Source: Spongilla lacustris (Eukaryota; Porifera; Demospongiae; Spongillida; Spongillidae). From it: DNA of 64,000 nucleotides. This document shows, one piece after another, positions 1 to 9,925 of the stretch. The notes beneath the pieces were generated by a model. The model saw only the letters and a list, made by a program, of their open reading frames with translations. It made no database searches and was not told the origin of the DNA. The stretch spans positions 7,208,888 through 7,272,887 of the forward strand of contig OX442421.1 of NCBI GenBank assembly GCA_949361645.1, written 5' to 3'. Within the stretch, counting starts at the first letter, position 1. Every line of letters begins with the position of its first letter. The position numbers and the translations under genes are program-made.

Positions 1-512
1 ACAACCTTCCGCGCAATCGAGAAAAGGAGGCATCAGATGCACAAAAGAAGGAGAGCGATTTTTTTCTCGTAACATACGCAATATTATGGCAATGGCCATC
101 CAATACACCTCAAATGGCCTCAGTACCGATCTTGTTGTACACCAATTGATTTTTTCCCCCAGTTTTCCAGTTGCACTTGCATCGATTCCTCTCCCCAAAT
201 CTTTATCACCCGTTTGTTTCGTCCAATCCACCATTTTAATACTATGGAAACCAGTTCTACGCATGCTCAATTGCTATCATATCCCGATCTACCACAATCG
301 AGCCGTGCCGTGCCGGGTAGCCTGGTTATTGCAACCGTGCTGGCTCGGCACGGTACGGCATGGTTTTGACAGGGTTTACACGTCAAATTTTAACCGAACC
401 GTACCGTGCCGAGCCGTAGCGTATCGTGCTGGCACGGAAAAATTGTGTCGTGTAAACGGGGTACTAGTTTCCAATGTTTCAATGGAATTGAACAACCGTG
501 GTGAGTTGTGTT

Positions 513-582
513 GTAACGGCCTAGTCTGGGGACCAGACCATATATAAGCATATATGGTCTGGTCCCCAGACTAGTAACGGCC
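513..582. mobile_element. 52-bp perfect-palindrome mini-MITE with 9-bp target duplication
   Basis: Positions 522-573 form a near-perfect hairpin: 24-25-bp arms starting TAGTCTGGGGACCAGACC, with a loop of about 6 bases. It is flanked by the 9-bp direct repeat GTAACGGCC at 513-521 and 574-582. The TAGTC...GACTA ends and the 9-bp duplication match a second element at 45991-46096, so this is probably a family. A 9-bp duplication would fit Mutator-like transposition (inference). No protein is encoded. Confidence 0.75.
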
Positions 583-869
583 TCCTCCTCCTTCCCTATT
601 TGAAGAAGTGACTACCCTAGTAGGAGTAGTGGGCTGTTGCGTTACTTGTCTGCTTAATTAATGGTGCCAGAGAGAATATATTCGCGGTCATTTTACAATA
701 TCTCTTCCTCCCGTACTTGCTGCTACTTTTAAAAACGCATAAATAATAATAATAATTAAAATAAAATTGGTGCTGCAGGATTTGTAGGCAGCAATTGAGT
801 AAATCGATGAAATACAATAATACGTGTACAGATACCATCACAGACAGCCGAACAGCACGTTCCATATTG

Positions 870-1085
870 AGAATTGAAATGAGCGGTCAACGGGAGTCCG
901 TAATTAATTCGCGGTTTGCATATTTCCGTAATCGTTCCATACACAGTATGGGGAAAGCATACCAAATAATTTTTTTACAGCTTAGCTAATGACAGATTTT
1001 AGTGCGCCACATTTGGCAAGATTTTTAAACAGGTCACCATATTTTTCCTGAATAAGCCCTCGGTTCCATTGAATTGTGGGGGTCT
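870..1085 (+). repeat. Dispersed repeat copy (GAGCGGTCAA family)
   Basis: The stretch contains GAGCGGTCAACGGGA, then TAATTAATTCGCGGTTTGC, then words such as CATTTGGCAAGATTTTTA, CACCATATTTTTCCT and a GTGTACATG end. The same words recur in the same order at about 60713-60955. The two copies are diverged. No protein is recognised. It could be an old MITE or a 3' end of a retroelement. Confidence 0.55.
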
Positions 1086-1393
1086 TTTTTCAAATGGAGT
1101 GTACATGTACCAAAATATACCTACGCTGGACGACCTATGTCCTGGTTTTAGTCAACTTGAATTGGGAATAACACTGGCCAAGCTGATGTTCACTAACATT
1201 ATGAAGCCATGATGAGTATACATGTCTATGTAAACTGTGTAAACAAAGGTTATGACTTCATATGACCAGTACAGCCTTCCAAAAATTAGTTCAGTTCATT
1301 TAAGCACTACTATTGCTTACACACAAAATGCAAACATTAAAAGAAACTTGTACACACACTTGTATTTTTAATTATTAATCTGGTAAACATATA

Positions 1394-4300
1394 CAGGGTG
1401 ATCCAAAAGTCGCGCAAAATCTTTGAATTGGCATAACTCCAGAACTGAACATGGTAAAATTATGCTGTTTAAACCAAAAATCATGCCAATCATTAGTTTA
1501 AGTTACGAATGTGTAGTTATTAAAAGTTAGTTATCGGTTTATTAAAAACATGCCAATGCTATGATCAACATTCAGTACCACCCAGGAAGTGTGTAAAAAT
1601 TAATTTTTATAACTATTAAAATTACTTATCACGTGATCTATCTTATATGTGGTTTTTGTGGGGAAACCCCTGCTGAAAGTCAAGCTATTGCAAATTAATC
1701 ACCAATATCACGGTGAATCTATGCAAAGAAGCATCCAATAATCGTGCCAATGAACAGCTTACCATCTTGCGTGGTGACTAACGAAGCCAAACGTTTAAAA
1801 CGGAGTTGATTAGTTTCTGTTAATTGACATTGTTAAAAGCTAACTTTGAATTATCAGACCTGTAGAGGAAGCCGTACTCTAATTGTGGAACTAACTTTTG
1901 TATTTTCTCCTCCACTGGAAACAACGTTACAAACTGTCCAAGTTTGGCAGCGCTTACGCATGCGCGGAATTATTGAACGAAAGTGGAACATGAATGTTTA
2001 GGTCTGCGTACGAGAGGTCTCACGTGAACGCAATTGAATATTATCGCATTCACGTGATACATTGCCGCTGTGCACAACACAGCCCCACCCTCCTAAACTA
2101 TGCTTCTCTTCAACATCATTGCGCGCACTTTTCATTCGCCTGCGCAAATGTGACCCATCAGATGCATGGGCAAATATTGTAAAATCCAGTGTTATCAAAA
2201 ATCCCCAAGCCGTGGCTAACGAGCCTATGCTTCACTGAGTTGTTCATAAAAAAAAAAAAAAAAGCAGAGAATCTTTATTGGACGCAAATCGTACCATACC
2301 GCGTCGTTCGTTTCACAGCAGTTAGCTAGCTGTACTGGTTTTAATAACAAACCGTACTAGGTGTGCACCATTTCAATTCGAACGTCATTTCAAATAGGCC
2401 TACCTGCGCACAAAGGCGGGAGGTGAACTTAAGCAACAAGGCAGCTTAGTACAGCGCTGCAGCTACACTAGTGCATGCAGCCGCGTGGTCCAGAACGTGC
2501 TTCATCAAAGACGCTAGAGTACGTACGTACACATGCACGCGCATAGGTAAGTATGGGTTCAGAAATTATGTAGCGTATTCGTTCATGTTACAGACAGAAT
2601 TCGTAGAAAGCAGGGTCGCTACGAGCAGGACACTTGTACGAACCCAAAAACAACTGGAGCAGCTTGCTCTGCAATGTCCTACCACACTAACTAAGGTTCG
2701 TGTACGTGCGTGCCGGCCTCGACAGGCCTACCTGCTGTATACGTAGTCACTCTGCCTCCACCTGGACTGGAAGGTCGGGGTCTCTCCGTCTCACTTGGAG
2801 AAAAGGTCTCTCTACCCGACTGGAAGAGAGGCGTCTCTCTACCTGACTGGAAAGCAGGGGTCTCTCTACCTGACTGGAAGGCAGGGGTCTCTCTACCTGA
2901 CTTGAAAAGAGGGGTCTCTCTACCTGACTGGAAGGCAGGGGTCTCTCTACCTGACTGGAAAGAGAGGGGTCTCTCTACCTGACTGGAACTGAAGGATGAT
3001 CTCTGCCTGACACAGAGAGAGGGGGGTCTCTCTATTTGACAGAGAGAGAATACTTTTTTCTGTCTCACCCAGAGAGGGGTCTCTGTACCTGACAGGAAGA
3101 GAGGGGTCTCTCTACCTGACTGGATGTTAGGGGTCTCTCTAATACCTGACTGGAACTGAAGGATGATCTCTGCCTGACACAGAGAGAGGGGTCTCTCTAT
3201 CTGACAGAAAGAGATCTGTCTCAGTCAGAGAGGGTTCTGTCAATCTGTCTGGAAGAGAAGGGTCTCTCTACCTGACTGGAAGAGAGGAGTCTCTCTACCT
3301 GACTGGAACTGAAGGATGATCTCTGCCTGAGGGGTCTCTTAATTTGACAGAAAGTAAATCCTTTTTCTGTCTCACTCAGAGAGGGGTCTCTCTACCTGAC
3401 TGGAAGGAAAGGGTCTCTCTGTCTCACTCAGAGACGGGGGTCTCTCTACCTGACTGGAACTGAAAGGTGATCTCTGCCTGACACAGAGAGAGGGGTCTCT
3501 CTGTCTGATAGAAAGAGAATGATTGTTCTGTCTCACTCAGAGAGGGGTCTCTCTACCTGACTGGAAGGGATGGTTTCTCTGTCTCACTTGGAGATAAGAG
3601 TCACTCTACCTGACTTGAAGACACGGGTCTCTCTACCTGACTAGAAGAGAAGGGTCTCTCCGAGACAGGGGTCTCTGTACCTGACTGAAAAAGACAGGTC
3701 TCTCTACTGGACTGGATAAATAGGGTCTCTCTACCTGACCGGAAGAGAGGGGTCTCTGTACCTGACTGGAAGTATGGGGTCTCTCTACCTGACTGGAACT
3801 GAAGGATGATCTCTGCCTGACACAGAGAGAGGGGTCTCTCTATCTGACAGAAAGAGAATGCTTTTTCTGTCTCAGTCAGAGAGGGTTCTCTCTACCTGAC
3901 TGGAAGAGAGGAGTCTCTCTACCTGACTGGAACTGAAGGATGATCTCTGCCTGACACACAGAGAGGGGTCTCTCTATTTGACAGAGAGAATGCTTTTTCT
4001 GTCTCACTCAGTGAGGGGTCTCTCTACCTGACTGGAAGAGAGGTGTCTCTGTACCTGAGTCTCTCTACCTGACTGGAACTGAAGGATGATCTCTGCCTGA
4101 GGGTTCTCTCTATTTGACAGAAAGAAAATGCTTTTTCTGTCTCACTCAGAGAGGGGTCTCTCTACCTGACTGGAAGAGAAAGGTCTCTCTGTCTCACTCA
4201 GAGACGGGGGGTCTCGCTTCTTGACTGGAACTGAAAGGTGATCTCTGCCTGACACAGAGAGAGGGGTCTCTCTATCGGACAGAAAAAGAATGATCTTTCT

Positions 4301-6735
4301 GTCGCACTCAGAGAGGGGTCTTGCTACCTGACTGATAGAGAGAGATCTCTCTACCTGACTGGAAAAGAGGGGTCTCTCTACCTGACTGGAGGAGAGGGGT
4401 CTCTGTACCTGACTAGAAGAGTGGGGTCTCTCTACCTGACTGGATCTCTGCCTGAGAGGTCTCTTAATTTGACAGAAAGAAAATGCTTTTTCTGTCTCAC
4501 TCAGAGAGGAGTCTCTCTACCTGACTGGAAGGGAGGGGTTTCTCCATTTCACTTGGAGAGGAAGGTCTCTTTACCTGACTGGAAGAGAATGGTCTCTCTG
4601 TCTCACTCAGATACGGGGGTCTGTCTTCCTGACTGGAACTGAAAGGTGATCTCTGCCTGACACAGAGAGAGAGGTCTCTCTGTCTGACAGAAAGAGAGTG
4701 ATATTTCTGTCTCACTCAGAGAGGGGTTTCTCTACCTGACTAGAAGAGATGGTCTCTCCGTCTCACTTGGAGATAAGAGTTACTCTACCTCACTGGAAGC
4801 CAGTGGTCTCTCTACCTTACTGGAAGAGAAGGGTCTCTCAGACAGGGGTCTCTGTACCTGACTGGAAGAGAGGGATCTCTCTACCTGGCTGGAAGAGAGG
4901 AGTCTCTCTACCTGACTGGAACTGAAGGATAATCTCTGCCTGAGGGTTCTTTTAATTTGACAGATAGAAAATGCTTTTTCTGTCTCACTCAGAGAGGGGT
5001 CTCTCTACCTGACTGGAAGGGATGGGTCTCTCCATATCACTAGGAGAGGAAGGTCTCTTTACCTGACTGGACGTAAATGGTCTCTGTCTCACTCAGAGAC
5101 GGTGGTCTCTCTATCTGACTGGAACTGAAAGGTGATCTCTACCTGACTGGAACTGAAAGGTGATCTCTGTCTGACACAGAGAGAGGGGTCTCTGTCTGAC
5201 AGAAAGAAAATGCTTTTTCTGTCTCACTCAGAGAGCGGTCTCTCTACCTGACTGGAAGTGAGGGATCTCTCTGTGTGACTCACACAGAGGAGTCTATCTG
5301 CTGCCCTGATACAGACAGGTCGGTCTCTCTACCCGACTGGAAGGGATGGTCTCTCCGTCTCACTTGGAGATAAGAGTCACTCTACCTGACAGGAAGAGAT
5401 GGGTCTCACAGACAGGGGTCTCTGTACCTGACTGGAAAAGAAGGGTCTCTCTACTTGACTGGAAGAGCAGGGTCTCTCTAACTGACCGGAAGAGAGGGGT
5501 CTCTGTACCTGACTGGATGAGTGGGGTCTCTCTACCTGACTGGAACTGAAGGATGATCTCTGCCTGACACAGAGAGAGGGGTCTCTCTATTTGACAGAAA
5601 GAGAATGTATTTTCTGTCTCACTCTTAGAGGGGTCTCTGTACCTGACAGGAAGAGAGGGGTCTCTCTACATGACTGGAAGAAAGGGGTCTCTTTACCTGA
5701 CTGGAAGAGAGGGATCTCTCTACCTGGCTGGAAGAGAGGAGTCTCTCTACCTGACTGGAACTGAAGGATAATCTCTGCCTGAGGGGTCTCTTAATTTGAC
5801 AGAAAAAAGATGCTTTTTCTGTCTCACTCAGAGAGGGGTCTCTCTACCTGACTGGAAGGGAGGGGTCTCTCCATATCACTTGGAGAGGAAGGTCTCTTTA
5901 CCTGACTGGAAGTGAATGTTCTCTCTGTCTCACTCAGAGACGGTGGTCTCTCTACCTGACTGGAACTGAAAGTGATCTCTACCTGACTGGAACTGAAAGG
6001 TGATCTCTGTCTGACACAGAGAGAGGGGTCTCTCTGTCTGACAGAAAGAAAATGCTTTTTCTGTCTCACTCAGAGAGCGGTCTCTCTACCTGACTGGAAG
6101 TGAGGGATCTCTCTGTGTCACTCACACAGAGGAGTCTATCTGCTGCCCTGATACAGACAGGTCGGTCTCTCTACCGGACTGGAAGGGATGGTCTCTCCGT
6201 CTCACTTGGAGATAAGAGTCACTCTACCGCACTGGAAGAGATGCCCTTCCCCACCGAGCCAACGTAGGAACAGGAGTCACACACGGCGTGTCTCCACCCG
6301 CCAAAGTAGACCATGCGGAAGGAAGGAACGTAGATGCGTATGACGGCGCTCACAGACAGGGGTCTCTGTACCTGACTGGAAGAGAGGGGTCTCTGTACCT
6401 GACTGGAAGAGTGGGGTCTCTCCACCTGACTGGAACTGAAGGATGATCTCTGCCTGACACAGAGAGAGGGGTCTCTCTATTTGATAGAAAAAGAATGCTT
6501 TTTCTGTCTCACTCAGAGAGGGGTCTCTCTATCTGACAGAAAGAGAATGCTCTTTCTTTCTTACTCAGATAGGGTTCTGTCTATCTGTCTGGAACAGAAG
6601 GGTCTCTCTACCTGGCTGGAAGAGAGGAGTCTCTCTACCTGACTGGAACTGAAGGATAATCTCTGCCTGAAACACAGAGAGGAGTCTCTCTATTTGACAG
6701 AAAGAGAATGCTTTTTCTGTCTCACTCAGAGAGGG
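1394..6735. repeat. Left arm of the giant inverted repeat
   Basis: This is the reverse complement of about 12546-17886. The first 1.36 kb (1394 to about 2755) is non-repetitive and AT-rich with a 16-A run near 2250; the rest is 27-bp satellite. Comparing the arms by eye, I see five substitutions in the outermost 290 bp, one small indel/substitution near 2028, and almost none further in, including across the satellite. Pairing is lost after 6735, where this arm reads GAGGGTTCTG and the partner reads GAGGGGTCTC. Confidence 0.88.
6238..6352 (-). other. Non-satellite insert with an open frame inside the satellite (left copy)
   Basis: About 115 bp of ordinary sequence interrupts the satellite. 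Read on the minus strand it is open without stops and gives RIYVPSFRMVYFGGWRHAVC followed by DSCSYVGSVGKG. It looks like a captured exon fragment by composition, but I do not recognise the protein. The satellite resumes on both sides in the same phase and orientation. Confidence 0.5.
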
Positions 6736-7474
6736 TTCTGTCTATCTGTCTGGAAGAGAAGGGTCTCTCTACCTGACTGGAAGAGAGGAGTCTCTCTACC
6801 TGGCTGGAAGAGAGGTGTCTCTCCTCCTGACTGGAACTGAAGGATGACCTCTGCCTGAGGGATCACTCTATCTGACAGAAAGAAAATGCTTTTTCTGTCT
6901 CACTCAGAGAGGGGCGTCTCTACCCGACTGGAAGGGAGGGCTCTCCCCATTTCACTTGGAGTGGAAGGTCTCTCTACCTGACTGGAAGAAAGTGGTCTCT
7001 CTGTCTCACTCAGAGACGGGGGTGTTGGTCTCTCTATCTGACAGAAAGAGAATGATATTTCTGTCTCACTCAGAGAGGGGTCTCTCTACCTGACTGGAAT
7101 AGAGGGGTCTTTCTACCTGACTGGAAGAGAGGGGTCTCTCTACCTGACTGGAAGAGAAGTGTCTCTCTACCTTACTGGAAAAGAAGGGTCTCTCTACCTG
7201 ACTGAAAGAGAGGGGTCTCTCAACCTGACGGAAAGAGAGGGGTCTCTCTATCTGACAGAAAGAGAGAGGTCTCTCTACCTGACTGGAAGAGAGGGGTCTC
7301 TCTACCTTACTGGAATAGAAGGGTCTCTCTAACTGACTGGAAGAGAAGGCCGAAGGGTCTCTGTGTCTAACTCAGATACAGGGGTCTTTGTACCTGTCTG
7401 GAAAAAAGGTGTCTCCCTACTTAACTGGAATAGAGAGGTCTCTCTACAGGACTGGAAGAGAGGGATCTCTCTAT

Positions 7475-7640
7475 AGACACAAAGACCCTTCTCGTCCAGT
7501 AAGGTAGAGAGACCCCTCTCTTCCAATGAAATAGAGAGACCCCTCTCTTCCAGTCAGGTAGAGAGACCCCTCTTTTCAAGTCAGGTCGACAGACCCCTGT
7601 ATTCAAGTCAGGTATACCTGACTGGAATAGAGAGGTCTGT
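7475..7640. repeat. Local orientation switch (small palindrome) inside the left satellite
   Basis: From about 7475 to 7612 the satellite runs in the reverse orientation (CCAGTCAGGTAGAGAGACCC). It flips back at the palindromic junction CAGGTATACCTG near 7607-7618, where GTCGACAGACC on one side mirrors GGTCTGTCGAC on the other. It has no mirror partner at 11640-11806, so it arose after or outside the arm duplication. Confidence 0.75.
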
Positions 7641-8690
7641 CGACCTGACTTGAAAAGAGGGGTCTCTCTACCTGACTGGAAGAGAGGGGTCTCTCTACCT
7701 GACTGGAACTGAAGGATGATCTCTGCCTGACATGCAGAGAGTGGTCTCTCTATTTGACAGAAAGTGAATGCTTTTTCAGTCTCACTCAGAGAGGGGTCTC
7801 TATACCTAACAGGAAGAGAGGGATCTCTCTACTGGACTGGAAGATAGGGGTCTCGTAATATTACTGGAAGAGAGGGGTCTCTGTACCTGACTGGAAGAGA
7901 GGGGTCTCTCCACCTGACTTGAAAAGAGGTGTCTCTCTATCTGACTGGAAGAGAGGGCTCTCTCTACCTGACTGGAAGAGAGCGGTCTCTCTACCTGACT
8001 GGAAGAGAGAGGTCTGTCGACCTGACTTGAAATGAGGGGTCTCTCTACCTGACTGGAAGAGAGGGGTCTGTCTACCTGACTTGAAAAGAGAGGTCTCTCT
8101 ACCTGACTGGAAGAGTAAGGTCTCTCTAGCTGACTGGAAGAGAGGGTTCTCTCTGTTTCACGCAGAGATAGAAATCCTTCTGGCTCTGTCATGCAAAGGT
8201 GTCTATCTACCTGTCTGGTCTCTCTACTTCACTGAAAGAGAATGGTCCCTATGTCTCACTCAGAGAGAGGGGTCTCTCTACCTGACAGGAAGAGTGGGAT
8301 CTATCTGTGTCACTCAGACAGAGGAGTCTATCTGATTCCCTGGTACAGACAGGTCGGTCTCTCTATGTCTCACTTGGAGATAAGAGTCACTCTACCTGAC
8401 TGGAAGAGAGGGGTCTCACAGACAGAGGTCTCTGTACCTGACTGGAAAAGAGGGGTCTCTGTACTTGACTGGAAGAGTGGGGTTTCTCTACCTGACTGGA
8501 AGGGAGGGGTATCTCCATTTCACTTGGAGAGGAAGGTCTCTCTAACTGACTGGAAGAGAATGGTCTCTCTGTCTCACTCAGAGGCGGGGGTCTCTGTACC
8601 TGACTGGAAGAGAATGGTCTATCTTTCTCACTCGGTGATGGGGGTCTCTGTAACTGACTGGAAGTGAGGGGTGTCTCTACCAGACTGAAA

Positions 8691-9925
8691 TAGATTGTGG
8701 AGAGTTGTCAGTGTTATTTTTGTTGTTTGGTAAGGTTTGATCGAGGCATGCTGAATAGGGTAGGTTAACTTTCCTGCAGCACTTTTTGAGTGTTTGTATT
8801 GGTTCCTGCCAAAATAATTGGTCCTTATTTCCTGTGCTTTTCACAGGCTTGAATTGAAGTTTATTTTTTTGGTCCTATAAGAAGGATATAATTTTTTTAT
8901 ATCTGCAGATGTATTTGTGTCAGTGTATTAATGTAAGTATCTGTGTTCTGTGAGCATGTAATTGTGATAAAGTTTCAGTTTATTTGTTTATGTATTTGTT
9001 TGTGAAAATAGTGTAGTTTAAAGTATCTGTCATTTACACACACTTATGTGTGTTCTAAATTAGTACTATGCAAGCTTAACTTTGTGCATAGGAGCATAAG
9101 AAGACTCAGATCTACATTTGGTTTCTTACCAATAAAGCCCTGCAGGTGTCATAATCAATGCAAATTATTCATAGAGGTCATGGAGAGGTGTTTCAAGCCC
9201 CTCCTACTGTCTACTACTAGACATCAAAGGGATACCCACTTGCTTACTTTCACTTCCTCTCTTTTGACTCACAATACCCCTATGCACACACTTTCCCAGG
9301 AGGAGGAAGGAAAAAGGCTCATACCTACCACACACATGCATACCCACCTCCACAGACATGATTAAACCCCCCCACAATGCATGTAACAACTATTTTTATG
9401 CTTAAATATTCTCACTTCTGCCCCCCTCTCCACTGTACCTATCAATGCCACCCTTTCTAGATCTTTATTTCCCTGCCCGGCCTCCCATCTCGAAGGCAGA
9501 GAGGTTTATCTGTCTAACAGTTAAACGAGGTCCCTCTGAGTGTTAGCACAGAGAGAGTGGTACTGCTAGAACCCAATACATGTAGCTCCTTCGGTACACA
9601 ATTTCACAGCAGGAGATGTTCCTATACCATGTACATGTACATGTATAACAAAAACACTTCATCTGGCAGTTTCTAAAGATTGATGTGTTAATTTAATACT
9701 CTACATACACAAAACACAGTTAGAGTCATGTGACCCTGACTACACTCCACCATGTACTATGGTTGGTGGCAGAGGAAAGTTTTAGTGTCTCCAGTCCCTT
9801 CTTCCTCCATCACTGGAGGAGAAGCATGGTCCTAGTGTGGTATAGACAACATACGATCATACTTCTCTACCAGGTTCTCCACGTTGGGCTGCAGGTACGC
9901 AATTATAACACCACTGTCTCCTGAA
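8691..9925. other. Non-satellite core between the two satellite halves
   Basis: About 1.2 kb of single-copy-looking sequence at the centre of the foldback structure. The left half is AT-rich with T-runs (8700-9060). The right half is C-rich with several CCCCTC stretches (9360-9500). Open frames are short (up to 105 codons at 9048-9365) and show no domain, signal peptide or conserved motif. It is not symmetrical, so the palindrome has a true spacer. It may be the original cargo or remains of the parental element. Confidence 0.55.

Larger units (their letters stand above)
1..1391. other. Left flank of the giant inverted repeat, no gene seen
   Basis: No coding sequence with family resemblance is visible. 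The stretch contains a GC-rich degenerate repeat of GTGCCG/CGGCAC words at about 300-440, a 52-bp palindromic mini-element (listed separately) and a dispersed repeat at about 870-1080 that recurs near 60.7 kb. The open frames here are short and overlap on both strands. Confidence 0.5.
2770..8690. repeat. 27-bp satellite array, left half
   Basis: The core unit is GTCTCTCTACCTGACTGGAA followed by GAGAGGG, 27 bp. It is interrupted regularly by a longer variant block (GGAACTGAAGGATGATCTC, then CTGACACAGAGAGAGG, then a TTTGACAGAAAGAGAATGC block and a TCTGTCTCACTCAGAG block), giving a higher-order repeat of roughly 150-250 bp. Because 27 is a multiple of three, fortuitous open frames arise on both strands (for example VSLPDWKRG repeats). 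I do not treat these as genes: several frames are open at once and there is no start context, signal or domain. Confidence 0.92.
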
